Shown here: positions 1 through 7,307 of the stretch, in pieces | Numbering within the stretch: the stretch's first letter is position 1 | Layout of the letters: each line of letters opens with the position of its first letter | DNA from: CAYUIS01 sp964444825 | GTDB taxonomy: Bacteria > Chloroflexota > Anaerolineae > B4-G1 | NCBI GenBank assembly: GCA_964444825.1 | Contig: CAYUIS010000075.1 | Span: 1 to 24,480, forward strand | Length of the DNA: 24,480 bases | Direction: 5' to 3' | Translations under genes and position numbers: made by a program | The notes under the pieces: model-generated | The model's database searches: none | Told to the model about the DNA's origin: nothing | What the model saw: only the letters and a program-made list of their open reading frames with translations

Positions 1-1
1 C

Positions 2-319
2 CAGATGCAGGGCGGCGCTGTGCAAGGGATCGGCTGGGCGCTGTACGAGGGCTACGCGTACAACGAACAGGGCGAGATGCTGAACCCCAACTTGCTCGAC
101 TACAAGCTTCCCACAACACTCGACGTGCCGTCGATTGACACGGTCATCATCGAGGTACCCTATCCCAAGCATCCATACGGCGTGCGCGGGGTTGGCGAGA
201 CGCCGATCATACTGCCGCCAGCCGCCATTGCCAACGCCATCTATCGTGCTACCGGTGCTCGCCTATCTGAACTGCCGATGACGCCCGCTCGCATCCTGCA
301 GGGTATGGGGGTGATCTAG
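2..319 (+). CDS. Xanthine dehydrogenase/aldehyde oxidase family, molybdopterin-binding subunit, C-terminal fragment
   Basis: Only the last 105 codons are present; the gene enters from the left edge in frame at base 2 and ends with TAG at 317-319. The protein shows the family's C-terminal signature: a Q-G-G-A-V-Q-G-I-G-W-A-L segment at the start, then YGVRGVGETP followed by an Ala-rich helix ending in A-I-Y-R-A-T-G. The Glu codon of GVGE (197-199) matches the conserved catalytic base of xanthine dehydrogenases and related hydroxylases, which insert water-derived oxygen into purines, aldehydes or N-heterocycles at a Mo-pterin centre. The substrate cannot be read from this fragment. The FAD and 2Fe-2S subunits, if present, lie outside the window. 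It sits on the same strand as the following block but is separated from it by more than 550 bases, so it is probably a different transcription unit. Confidence 0.9.
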   Translation, partial: QMQGGAVQGIGWALYEGYAYNEQGEMLNPNLLDYKLPTTLDVPSIDTVIIEVPYPKHPYGVRGVGETPIILPPAAIANAIYRATGARLSELPMTPARILQGMGVI

Positions 320-450
320 TCCCACTCCGGCCAGAACCCCTCATCCTTCAGCGTGACAAACAGACCGTCAGCGCCGGAAGCATACAGGTCGTTGATCTCC
401 TCGGCGGCGGTGAATCTGTCCCAGGTGCACTCGATGAAGGTAATACGCCG
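316..450 (-). pseudogene. Decayed antisense gene fragment (C-terminal end of an unidentified protein)
   Basis: The reverse strand encodes 44 clean codons ending at TAG (316-318), whose stop overlaps the convergent stop of the preceding gene. The peptide has protein-like composition, with segments such as FIECTWDRFTAAEEI, ASGADGLFVTL and a terminal EGFWPEWD. An in-frame TAG (complement of 451-453) blocks it on the N-terminal side, but a neighbouring frame continues with HGQPNAIALA just upstream. This suggests a frameshift near 450 in a once longer gene. The pattern W..(x)n..E.....L...GADGLFVTL resembles the end of a TIM barrel such as glycerophosphodiester phosphodiesterase, but that is only a weak resemblance. 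No start codon or ribosome site belongs to it. Confidence 0.4.
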
Positions 451-765
451 CTAGGGCGATCGCATTGGGCTGACCATGGCTCTGAGCCCTGTCCTCGGGG
501 CGCCCTGCGCGATGAGAATCCGCTGTTGTAGCCCGATTTCGTGAAGGCCGTCCTCGGGGACGAGGGCCCTGTCCTTGACCGGACAGGACAAGGGCTGGGA
601 GCGCTAAATGCGATAGCCCTGCCAGCGCTGCCGCCTCGGTAGTAGACTGTGGTGCGTGTTTCTGCGGGATGCGGTCGCAATTTTCAGGCGACCTTGCCGA
701 AGGAATGCTAGCACAGATCGAAGAAGAAGAAGCCAAGAGTGAGATCGATAAACAAACTATTTCAC
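451..765. other. Non-coding spacer without a convincing gene
   Basis: This is most of the gap between the left-edge gene and the Lrp-type regulator. I see no ORF here with a ribosome site and recognisable domain. It carries a 10-bp direct repeat GTCCTCGGGG (491-500 and 550-559), a small hairpin at 568-587 and the right part of a doubtful short ORF (669-779). GC content drops sharply after about 700, as expected for a promoter region. Confidence 0.5.
568..587. repeat. Small inverted repeat (7-bp stem, 6-base loop)
   Basis: CCTGTCC (568-574) and GGACAGG (581-587) pair perfectly around TTGACC. No T-run follows on either strand, so it is not a convincing intrinsic terminator. A stem this short can occur by chance. 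Confidence 0.3.
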
Positions 766-779
766 TTGTTGGATATTGA
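669..779 (+). CDS. Doubtful short ORF, 36 aa, acidic
   Basis: An ATG at 669 opens a frame to TGA at 777-779. The product has a Glu-rich centre (AQIEEEEAKSEIDKQ) that looks more protein-like than random translation. A second in-frame ATG at 705 follows an AAGGA-like stretch. The frame is also open upstream of 669, where the translation contains CGACFCG. It could be a tiny gene, the tail of a decayed gene, or chance. Its end overlaps the proposed promoter of the Lrp-type regulator (-35 at 766-771), which argues mildly against coding. I assign no function. Confidence 0.2.
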   Translation: MRSQFSGDLAEGMLAQIEEEEAKSEIDKQTISLVGY

Positions 780-794
780 TAATCGTGCTATAAT
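766..794 (+). promoter_or_regulatory. Sigma70-type promoter for the regulator and probably the downstream block
   Basis: TTGTTG (766-771) is followed by a 17-base spacer and a perfect TATAAT (789-794). The surroundings are AT-rich against a GC-rich window. Transcription would start near 800-803, inside the palindrome at 798-818, and run into the regulator about 75 bases later. It is the best promoter match I found in the window. Confidence 0.7.
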
Positions 795-797
795 TGC

Positions 798-818
798 TTC
801 GAATCATCTAGATTCGAA
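798..818. promoter_or_regulatory. Palindromic operator candidate overlapping the transcription start
   Basis: Perfect 8-bp arms TTCGAATC (798-805) and GATTCGAA (811-818) flank the 5-base centre ATCTA. Each arm contains TTCGAA, itself a palindrome. The site begins 4 bases after the -10 hexamer and so covers the predicted start site, the usual place for a repressor or autoregulator. The first gene downstream is an Lrp/AsnC protein, a family that commonly binds such dyads and controls its own gene. A stem-loop in the 5' leader is a less likely reading, since no T-run follows. Confidence 0.6.
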
Positions 819-875
819 CAAGCGAGGCAATGACTCTCCAGCGTACCCTCTCGATCGCAGTTATTTGGAGGCACC

Positions 876-1343
876 GTGGACGAATTGGATAGACTCATCC
901 TCCAGGCTCTGCAGGAGGACGGACGGACTCCTTTTACTCAAATGGCTCGGCTGGCTGGCGTGTCGGAGACTACCATTCGCCACCGCTACCGAAAGCTGGT
1001 CGAGACCGGCACCGTCCGCACAGTTGGCATCGTGGACCCTTATGTACTCGGCTTCGAGGCTCCAGCGATCATCGGCGTGTCTATCGAGCCTGGTAAGATT
1101 GACCAGGTCGCCAGAGAGATGGCTGAGCTCCCAGAGGTAAGCTACCTGGTTATGACGTTGGGCTCTTTTGATTTGGTTGTCGAGGTCTTTTGCCGTGACC
1201 TGTCCCATATCAACGAGCTGCTCACACAACAGATACACCTGATGTCTGGCGTTCGATCTACAGAGACGCTGATGATCGCTCAGAGCTATAAGCTGAGCTA
1301 TCGCTGGGCCCCGGCCCTGAGTGGCGGAACAGATACGTCCTGA
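876..1343 (+). CDS. Lrp/AsnC family transcriptional regulator
   Basis: The product has 155 residues, the usual length for the family. Residues 1-45 form the AsnC-type winged helix-turn-helix: it opens with DELDRLILQALQEDGR and its recognition helix region reads AGVSETTIRHRYRKL. Residues about 62-140 fit the ligand-sensing RAM domain (alpha-beta sandwich). The GTG start at 876 is chosen because GGAGG (867-871) lies 4 bases before it. Lrp-type proteins form dimers or octamers and usually sense amino acids, which fits the aminotransferase, peptidases and peptide importer downstream. It stands first in the block, right after the promoter and palindrome at 766-818, so autoregulation and control of the block are likely. 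The effector cannot be deduced. Confidence 0.9.
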   Translation: MDELDRLILQALQEDGRTPFTQMARLAGVSETTIRHRYRKLVETGTVRTVGIVDPYVLGFEAPAIIGVSIEPGKIDQVAREMAELPEVSYLVMTLGSFDLVVEVFCRDLSHINELLTQQIHLMSGVRSTETLMIAQSYKLSYRWAPALSGGTDTS

Positions 1344-1370
1344 TCCCTTTTGAGCAGAGAACCGTCAACT

Positions 1371-1610
1371 GTGAGGGTGGAGGTCAGACTGCTGAGCACC
1401 TATAGGAGATACCTACCTGCCGATGCCCAAGGCGCTACTTACAGTATGGATGTGCCAATCGGCACCCGGATCGAAAGCTTGCTCACTTGCCTGCCTATTC
1501 CACCCGATGATGATCAGGTCATTCTGATCAATGGACAGACTCCTCTGGCGGGACAGGTCTTGGAGGAGGGGGATACGGTGGCTATTTTTCCCACTATGGC
1601 TGGCGGCTAA
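1371..1610 (+). CDS. MoaD/ThiS-family sulfur carrier protein
   Basis: This is a 79-residue ubiquitin-fold protein ending in the diagnostic Gly-Gly (FPTMAGG), where the terminal glycine is adenylated and then thiocarboxylated. MoaD proteins feed sulfur into the dithiolene of molybdopterin or tungstopterin. The family pattern is visible: a first strand VRVEVRLLSTYRRYLP, then VILINGQ and LEEGDTVAIFP before the tail. I prefer GTG 1371 because family members start with M-[KR]-V-x-V; TTG 1350 would add seven residues without a ribosome site. The gene lies directly upstream of an AOR-type enzyme, which uses a bis-pyranopterin tungsten cofactor, and a MoaD-like gene next to AOR is a recurring arrangement. 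It is therefore probably a dedicated cofactor-supply or partner protein, not a thiamine protein. Confidence 0.85.
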   Translation: MRVEVRLLSTYRRYLPADAQGATYSMDVPIGTRIESLLTCLPIPPDDDQVILINGQTPLAGQVLEEGDTVAIFPTMAGG

Positions 1611-1682
1611 CCTATCCGACAGATTCAGGCGTAAAAGGATTCAGCCCGAAAGAAGCATCGCACACACCGAGGAGAATGCCCT

Positions 1683-3533
1683 ATGTATGGCTGGAACGGC
1701 AACCTGCTGCGTGTTGATCTGACCACCCAAACGATCTCCGTCGAGGAGATCACTCTCGAGATCGCCAGGACCTTTGTAGGCGGGCGAGGCCTGGCGGTAA
1801 AACACCTTTACGCGGAGATGGACCCGCGGGTCGATCCCCTATCGCCGCAGAATAAGCTGATCTTTGCCACCGGCCCCCTCACCGCTACACCTGCTCCAAC
1901 AGGCAATCGCTATATGGTCGTGACTAAATCGCCTCTCACCGGCGCACTGTCCTGTTCCAACTCTGGGGGCGTTTTTCCCACCGAAATGAAGCGTACCGGA
2001 TTCGACCTATTTATCTTTGAGGGCCGGGCAGACCAACCCGTATACCTGTGGGTCAGCGACGATCGGGTGGAGATTCGTCCAGCAGGCCACATCTGGGGCA
2101 GGGACACCCACGAAACCGAGGACATGATCCTGGCCGAGACCGACCCCAAGGCCAGGGTAGCCTGCATCGGGCCAGCCGGGGAGCGCTTGGCGCGCATTGC
2201 GGCTATTATGAACGACAAACACCGGGCGGCCGCCCGCTCCGGCGTCGGGGCTGTTATGGGCTCCAAGAATCTCAAGGCCGTAGCCGTGCGGGGTACGCAG
2301 AAAGTGGCTCTGGCCGAAGTGGAGAAGACAGAGGCACTGTGCCGGACAGTGCGGAACGAAGTCAACGCGGACGTCAAGAAGGGTTCGGCGTTGCGAGAAT
2401 ACGGCACCGCCTACGTCCCCTCGGTGACCAACGAATTGGGCATCCTGCCCACTCGCAACTTTCAGACCGGCGTGTTCACGGGAGTAGAAGGTATCACTGG
2501 CCCGGTCCTCAGGGACAATTACCTGATCCGTCCCAAACCTTGCTTTGGCTGCCCTATTGCCTGCGGGCGATTGACGCGGGTAGAACACCCTGTTTACGGG
2601 GGCGACGGAGAAGGCCCCGAATACGAGACCATCGCCGCCCTGGGCAGCGCCTGCGGGGTGGACAACCTAGCGGCAATCACCAAAGCAAACTACATATGCA
2701 ACGAACTAGGGCTGGACACCATCTCGATGGGGGCGACAGTCTCGTGCGCTATGGAACTGTCTGAGAGAGGCTACTTGCCAGAGGAAGAGATCGGGATGCC
2801 GCTCCGTTTTGGCGACGCCGAAACGATGATCGAATTGGTCAGGCTAACCGGCAGGCGCGAGGGTTTTGGCGATCTTTTGGCCGAGGGTAGCTATCGGCTG
2901 GCCGAAAGGTATGGTCATCCCGAGTATGCCATCACGGCCAAAAAACAAGAGTTCCCCGGCTATGATCCCCGAGGCTCCAAGGGGATGGGGCTGCTATATG
3001 CGACATCGAACATCGGGGCCTCGCACATGGCGGGCGACCTGGCCTACATGGAAGTCTTTGGTGTGCCCAAAAAGCTCGATCCTCTGACCACTGAGGGGAA
3101 GCCGCGGTATATCAAGCATTTTGAGGATATCTTTGCTCTGGTGGACGCGGCCGGGCTGTGCGTGTTCCTCTCGATCCGCTACCTGTTCGATGCGACCTTT
3201 GAGGTTATGCCGACCCGATTGACAGATTTGCTCAACTATGCCACAGGTGCGGGTTATACTGTGGACAGTCTGCTGGAGGCAGGGGACCGTATCTTTACGC
3301 TGGAGCGGATGTTCCTGGCCAGGGCGGGCTTTTCGCGGGCCGACGATACCCTGCCCAGGCGCATGATCGAGGAGCCGATGCCTGAGGGCCCGGCCAAGGG
3401 GCACGTAGTCGAGCTGGAGGAGATGCTCGACGAGTTCTACGCCTTGCGTGGGTGGGATGAAAACGGGGTTCCCACGCCGGACAAGCTAGAGTCCCTGGGT
3501 CTGAGCTTGGTAGTTCCGGAAGTGATCGGCTGA
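1683..3533 (+). CDS. aor: Aldehyde:ferredoxin oxidoreductase (AOR family, tungstopterin)
   Basis: The product has 616 residues, typical for AOR. The N-terminal domain begins MYGWNGNLLRVDL with FVGGRGLAVKHLY and GPLTATPAPTGNRY, the usual pterin-binding part. The 4Fe-4S ligands are Cys287, Cys290 and Cys294 (CFGCPIAC) and a distant Cys493 in DAAGLCVF. GPEYET (311-316) and the D-P-R-G motif (from Asp428) are also family hallmarks. The enzyme oxidises aldehydes to carboxylic acids in the cytoplasm with ferredoxin as electron acceptor and is oxygen sensitive, so the host is probably anaerobic. ATG 1683 is supported by GAGGAG at 1669-1674. The MoaD-like gene before it and the aminotransferase after it suggest oxidation of an aldehyde or semialdehyde derived from an amino compound. 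The exact aldehyde is unknown. Confidence 0.93.
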   Translation: MYGWNGNLLRVDLTTQTISVEEITLEIARTFVGGRGLAVKHLYAEMDPRVDPLSPQNKLIFATGPLTATPAPTGNRYMVVTKSPLTGALSCSNSGGVFPTEMKRTGFDLFIFEGRADQPVYLWVSDDRVEIRPAGHIWGRDTHETEDMILAETDPKARVACIGPAGERLARIAAIMNDKHRAAARSGVGAVMGSKNLKAVAVRGTQKVALAEVEKTEALCRTVRNEVNADVKKGSALREYGTAYVPSVTNELGILPTRNFQTGVFTGVEGITGPVLRDNYLIRPKPCFGCPIACGRLTRVEHPVYGGDGEGPEYETIAALGSACGVDNLAAITKANYICNELGLDTISMGATVSCAMELSERGYLPEEEIGMPLRFGDAETMIELVRLTGRREGFGDLLAEGSYRLAERYGHPEYAITAKKQEFPGYDPRGSKGMGLLYATSNIGASHMAGDLAYMEVFGVPKKLDPLTTEGKPRYIKHFEDIFALVDAAGLCVFLSIRYLFDATFEVMPTRLTDLLNYATGAGYTVDSLLEAGDRIFTLERMFLARAGFSRADDTLPRRMIEEPMPEGPAKGHVVELEEMLDEFYALRGWDENGVPTPDKLESLGLSLVVPEVIG

Positions 3534-3577
3534 CAGCGTGAAATCCGTTATCTAGGCGTCGGGGGAGAGAACTTAGG

Positions 3578-4924
3578 ATGTCGGATCTGACAGCTCCTTG
3601 CGTAGGCACACAACTTCCAGGCCCTCAGGCCCAATCGATCGTCGCACTCAGCGATCGCGTCGTGACTCCTTCGCTACCCCGCGCCTATCCATTGGTCATC
3701 CATCGTGCTGAAGGTTCGATGGTCGAAGACGTGGATGGGAATCTGTTCCTCGATTTCGCCGCCGGTATCGCTGTCTGCTCCACCGGCCACTGCCACCCGA
3801 GGGTGGTCACGGCCATACAGGAGCAAGCCACTCGGTTATTGCACATCTGCGGCGCTGATTTCTACGACCCGATGTACATAGGTCTGGCTGAACGCTTGGG
3901 CAGGCTGACTTTCGGCGTCGAGCCGAGCAGGGTTTTTCTGGGAAACTCGGGGGCCGAGGCAGTCGAGGCGGCACTCAAGCTAGCACGCTACAAACTTGGC
4001 CGGTCCCATGTCCTGGCATTTCTCGGCGCGTTCCACGGCCGCACGATGGGCGCGGTTTCGCTGACCGCAAGCAAGTCGGTTTATCGTCGGGGCTTTGGGC
4101 CGCTACTGCCTGACGTGACCCACGTCCCTTATGCCTACTGCTACCGGTGTGCGTACAACCTCACCTATCCGACGTGCAATCTGGCCTGCGTGGATTACAT
4201 CGAGGACGTACTGTTCGCCAAATACGTCTCACCCGACGAGGTGGCCGCTGTTTTTGTCGAGCCGGTGCAGGGGGAGGGTGGATACATTGTTCCACCGGAT
4301 GGCTGGCTGGCCAAGCTGCGCGCCCTGTGCGATAAGCATGGTATTCTCCTGGTGGATGACGAGATCCAAGCTGGGATTGGGCGTACGGGCAAAATGCTTG
4401 CCGTGGAGCACTGGCAAGTGGCGCCCGACATAATCTGCCTGGCCAAGGCGCTGGCATCAGGTATGCCTCTTTCCGCCACGATCGCCCCCGACGCGGTGAT
4501 GAACTGGCCATCAGGGGCGCATGGCAGTACGTATGGCGGGAACCCGGTCTGCTGCGCTGCCGCTCATGCTACCCTGGACGTGATCGAACAAGAGGGGTTG
4601 ATGGGGAACGCCGATCGGGTTGGAAAGCGATTGATGGGGTACCTGCGCAGTCTGGCCGAGGAAAGCCGGCTCATCGGGGATGTGCGTGGGCTGGGATTGA
4701 TGATCGGCGTGGAGTTGGTCAAGGATAAGGTGAGCAAAACCAGGGCCAAGAAGGAGGCGGAGGAGCTGGTGCAAGCTTGCTTCAGGCGCGGCCTGCTCAT
4801 CCTGCCATGCGGTTCTAACAGCATCCGCTTCTCGCCGCCGCTGATCGTCACCGAATCTCAGGCGGACGCTGCTTTTCAGATATTTGCTGATGCTCTGGCC
4901 GAGGTCGAGACTCGATCACTGTGA
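3578..4924 (+). CDS. Class III PLP-dependent aminotransferase (ornithine/4-aminobutyrate type)
   Basis: The product has 448 residues. Fold type I motifs are in order: an N-terminal FLDFAAGIAVCSTGHCHPRV, GNSGAEAVEAALKLAR, FHGRTMGA, VEPVQGEGGY, the PLP-pyridine Asp in LLVDDEIQAGIGRTG, and the Schiff-base Lys290 in CLAKALASGMP. It shows the subgroup insertion with Cys188, Cys191, Cys200 and Cys204 (CYRC then YPTCNLAC) that I associate with archaeal and Chloroflexi ornithine/GABA transaminase-like enzymes; some relatives are broad amino-acid racemases. The likely reaction is transfer of a terminal amino group to 2-oxoglutarate giving a semialdehyde, which the adjacent AOR could oxidise, or racemisation of an amino acid. 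ATG 3578 follows GGGGGAGAG at 3561-3569. The substrate is not predictable with confidence. Confidence 0.9.
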   Translation: MSDLTAPCVGTQLPGPQAQSIVALSDRVVTPSLPRAYPLVIHRAEGSMVEDVDGNLFLDFAAGIAVCSTGHCHPRVVTAIQEQATRLLHICGADFYDPMYIGLAERLGRLTFGVEPSRVFLGNSGAEAVEAALKLARYKLGRSHVLAFLGAFHGRTMGAVSLTASKSVYRRGFGPLLPDVTHVPYAYCYRCAYNLTYPTCNLACVDYIEDVLFAKYVSPDEVAAVFVEPVQGEGGYIVPPDGWLAKLRALCDKHGILLVDDEIQAGIGRTGKMLAVEHWQVAPDIICLAKALASGMPLSATIAPDAVMNWPSGAHGSTYGGNPVCCAAAHATLDVIEQEGLMGNADRVGKRLMGYLRSLAEESRLIGDVRGLGLMIGVELVKDKVSKTRAKKEAEELVQACFRRGLLILPCGSNSIRFSPPLIVTESQADAAFQIFADALAEVETRSL

Positions 4925-4945
4925 CAAAGATCAACTGAGGTGGCA

Positions 4946-5785
4946 ATGACGATCAAGTATCGCTACGATGAACTGAACTGGCCAGACATGCGGGAGGCGA
5001 TTGCCCACCAACCGGCTGTGTTGCTTCCTTTTGGAACTGTGGAGGACCACGGACCTCATCTGCCGCTCAATACTGACAATGTCATCGTCGAGACGATCTG
5101 CCTGGAGGCGGCGCGGCGTGCACTGGGCGAGATACTGGTGATGCCTCTGATGCCTTATGGGCTGGACGAGCATCACATGGATTTTCCCGGCGCCGTCACG
5201 GTGGATATGCAGACGCTCATCTCGTGTGTGGCCGACATCGCGCTGAGCGCAGCCTATCATGGGTTCACCCACATTCTCATTGTCAATGGCCACGGTTCCA
5301 ACGCGGCGATCGCCGACCTGGCAGCTCGTCGCGTGGCGCTGGAAAGTGGGGCCATCTGCGGCGCGATGAGCCCCAATGCGGCGATAGATCCCACCCTGGC
5401 CGAGCCCACTTTCTCACAGATGCGCCGTTCTGCGCCTGGCGGTGTCGCTCACGCCGGTGAGTACGAGACGGCGATGATGCTCCACCTGCGGCCCGACCTG
5501 GTCCAGATGGACCGGGCAGTCGAGGAGAGGGAGCAGGTTAAACTGGAGTATTTCAATTGGGATCACCCGGGACCGAGTATCCTGAGCTGGCAGGATTGGT
5601 GGTCGCGGATGAGTGAGAGCGGTGTGTGTGGCGATCCAACCGTCGCCACGGTCGAGTTTGGCAAGGCGCTGTTCGAGACGACAGTCGAGAACCTGATCCG
5701 GTTTGTGCGCGAGTTCAGGACCATACCCGTACGTCCACGCCGTGACAAGCATTCCGACGCACGAGGAGCATCGACGTTTGGCTGA
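4946..5785 (+). CDS. Creatininase family metal-dependent amidohydrolase
   Basis: The product has 279 residues from ATG 4946; the GTG six bases earlier is possible, but its GAGGTGG context serves better as ribosome site. Creatininase-fold metal ligands are visible: PFGTVEDHGPHLPLNTD gives Glu33, His35 and Asp44, NGHGSN gives His116, and HAGEYET gives Glu172. The family opens cyclic amides (creatinine to creatine) but includes many enzymes with other substrates, such as pterin and mycofactocin pathway proteins. True creatinine activity should not be assumed. It follows the aminotransferase by 21 bases, and the next gene starts inside its end, so the three are probably cotranscribed. In this setting it may open a lactam or cyclic imide before transamination; this is inference. 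Confidence 0.85.
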   Translation: MTIKYRYDELNWPDMREAIAHQPAVLLPFGTVEDHGPHLPLNTDNVIVETICLEAARRALGEILVMPLMPYGLDEHHMDFPGAVTVDMQTLISCVADIALSAAYHGFTHILIVNGHGSNAAIADLAARRVALESGAICGAMSPNAAIDPTLAEPTFSQMRRSAPGGVAHAGEYETAMMLHLRPDLVQMDRAVEEREQVKLEYFNWDHPGPSILSWQDWWSRMSESGVCGDPTVATVEFGKALFETTVENLIRFVREFRTIPVRPRRDKHSDARGASTFG

Positions 5786-6695
5786 CAAGCTCGTATCTAT
5801 GCACGAGGCCATCGCCTCCTTCGTCCACGACGGCGACACAGTCGCTATCGAGGGCTTTACCGCTTGCATCTGCTTTTCCGCTGCCCACGAGATTGTCCGC
5901 CAAGGGCGACGCGACCTGACGCTGTGCCGGATGACGCCCGACCTGATCTACGACCAGATGGTCGCCGCCGGGTGCGCCCGCAAGCTGATCTTTTCCTACC
6001 TGGGCAATCCCGGCGTCGGTTCCCTGCACTGCATCCGGCGGGCGGTGGAAAAGTCCATTCCGACGCCGCTGGAACTAGAGGAGTACTCCCACTTTGGGAT
6101 GGTGGGGCGGTATCTGGCAGGGGCCTACGGGTTGCCCTTTTTTCCACTCCGGTCCTACGTGGGGAGCGACCTGCCGAAGGTCAATCCACGCATCCACTTT
6201 GTCGAAAGCCCCTACGGGGGCGGTCCCATCGCCGTCGTCCCGCCCCTCAACACCGACGTGACCATCGTCCACGCCCAACGGGCCGACCGGGAGGGAAACA
6301 CTCAACTGTGGGGGCTGCTGGGGGTGCAAAAGGAGGCGGCCTTTGCGGCCAAGCATGCGATCGTCGTTGTCGAGGAGATTGTGGACGAAGCCGTCATCCG
6401 CGCCGACCCCAACCGGACGCTGATCCCGGGTCTGGTGGTGGACGCGGTCGTACATGAGCCCTATGGTACACATCCCTCCTACGTGCAGGGATACTACGAC
6501 CGAGACAACGAGTTCTATCTGGCGTGGGACGAGATCAGTCGCGATGAGACGGCCACCCACGCCTGGCTGGAGGAATGGGTCTGGGGCGTGCAATGTCGGG
6601 CGGAGTACGTGGAGAAAATTGGGGGGGAAACGTGGGAACGGCTGAGACCGGGTGAGGCAAGGACGAAACCTATCGATTACGGAGACTATCGATGA
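5778..6695 (+). CDS. CoA-transferase subunit A (glutaconate/3-oxoadipate type)
   Basis: The product has 305 residues from TTG 5778. That start is chosen because GAGGAG (5763-5768) precedes it with a 9-base gap and because the protein then begins ADKLVSMHEAIASFVHDGDT, matching GctA-like family starts. A GTG at 5703 would run 83 bases into the previous gene. It overlaps that gene by 8 bases, so translational coupling is likely. Family features include VAIEGF, a glycine-rich SYLGNPGVGSLH and TIVHAQRADREGNTQLWG. Class I CoA-transferases move CoA between carboxylates using a heteromer; the B subunit, which holds the catalytic glutamate, is encoded at 7308-8096 beyond a GNAT gene. Candidate acids are dicarboxylates or 3-oxo acids produced upstream by the aminotransferase and AOR, but the specificity is unknown. 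Confidence 0.88.
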   Translation: MADKLVSMHEAIASFVHDGDTVAIEGFTACICFSAAHEIVRQGRRDLTLCRMTPDLIYDQMVAAGCARKLIFSYLGNPGVGSLHCIRRAVEKSIPTPLELEEYSHFGMVGRYLAGAYGLPFFPLRSYVGSDLPKVNPRIHFVESPYGGGPIAVVPPLNTDVTIVHAQRADREGNTQLWGLLGVQKEAAFAAKHAIVVVEEIVDEAVIRADPNRTLIPGLVVDAVVHEPYGTHPSYVQGYYDRDNEFYLAWDEISRDETATHAWLEEWVWGVQCRAEYVEKIGGETWERLRPGEARTKPIDYGDYR

Positions 6696-6819
6696 CTCCA
6701 CTTATGATGGTCAGCCAAACGCTAGACGGGATGCTTCTGCCCCCGTGTTCTAATTGTCATGTTCCAGCTTGCCAACGCCCGTCGGCTTATAGGTTGATTG
6801 ATGAACAGACGGTTTTTCA

Positions 6820-7287
6820 ATGTCGATGGACACACCGATACGCATTGAGAGGATGGAGATCGAATCGCTCGACACAGCCTTACATCTGTTGCGGCGCTTC
6901 TTTGATGAAGAAGGATTCGACGCGCCCGATGAGGAGATGCGTTCGGCGTTGGCCACGCTGCTGACGAGTGAGAGCAGCGCGGTGTTTCTGGCATTTTGCG
7001 ACGGGCAGGCCCAGGGCGTAGCTACAGTGACGACATCGGTGGGGATTGAATACGGGCTCTCGGCAGAACTGGAGGATCTTTACGTTTTACCCCAGGCGCG
7101 CGGGAAAGGCATTGCTAGTGCGCTCATCGATGCCGTCTGCTCTTGGTCTCGAGAGCAGAGGTGTGCAACGGTCTTGGTCACCGTGACACCCGAGGGCGAA
7201 ACAGCACATGGCTTGGTGGATTACTACCAGCGACGAGCTTTTGATAACACCGGGCGCGTGATCTTGGCGCGCAGTTTGCAAGCGTAG
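6820..7287 (+). CDS. GNAT family N-acetyltransferase
   Basis: The product has 155 residues, a single GNAT domain. The acetyl-CoA binding signature is LEDLYVLPQARGKGIASAL, with the pyrophosphate-binding Q-A-R-G-K-G loop at residues 92-97, and a C-terminal beta-alpha portion DYYQRRAFDNTGRV that is also typical. It would transfer an acyl group from acyl-CoA to an amine of a small molecule or protein. No strong ribosome site precedes ATG 6820, and an in-frame TGA at 6802-6804 rules out longer starts, so translation may be weak or the start may be ATG 6826. It sits between the two CoA-transferase subunit genes, preceded by a 124-base gap and followed by a 20-base gap. An amino-acid or amine acetyltransferase would fit a cluster rich in deacylases, but this is only context. 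Confidence 0.85.
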   Translation: MSMDTPIRIERMEIESLDTALHLLRRFFDEEGFDAPDEEMRSALATLLTSESSAVFLAFCDGQAQGVATVTTSVGIEYGLSAELEDLYVLPQARGKGIASALIDAVCSWSREQRCATVLVTVTPEGETAHGLVDYYQRRAFDNTGRVILARSLQA

Positions 7288-7307
7288 GACATCACAGTTG
7301 GTTGAGT

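Noticed and set aside
491..587. Repeats and hairpin in the left spacer as a CRISPR or mobile-element end
   Set aside because: There are only two 10-bp copies and one short stem, with no regular spacing, transposase or target duplication.
2048..2764. 238-codon + strand frame inside the AOR gene
   Set aside because: Its Gly/Arg/Ser-rich, repetitive composition is typical of an out-of-frame translation of a GC-rich gene.
5703..5777. Earlier GTG start for CoA-transferase subunit A
   Set aside because: It would overlap the creatininase gene by 83 bases, while TTG 5778 has GAGGAG at good spacing and matches family starts.
6692..6964. 90-codon + strand frame starting at the subunit A stop
   Set aside because: It runs into the GNAT gene in another frame and has no domain-like features.
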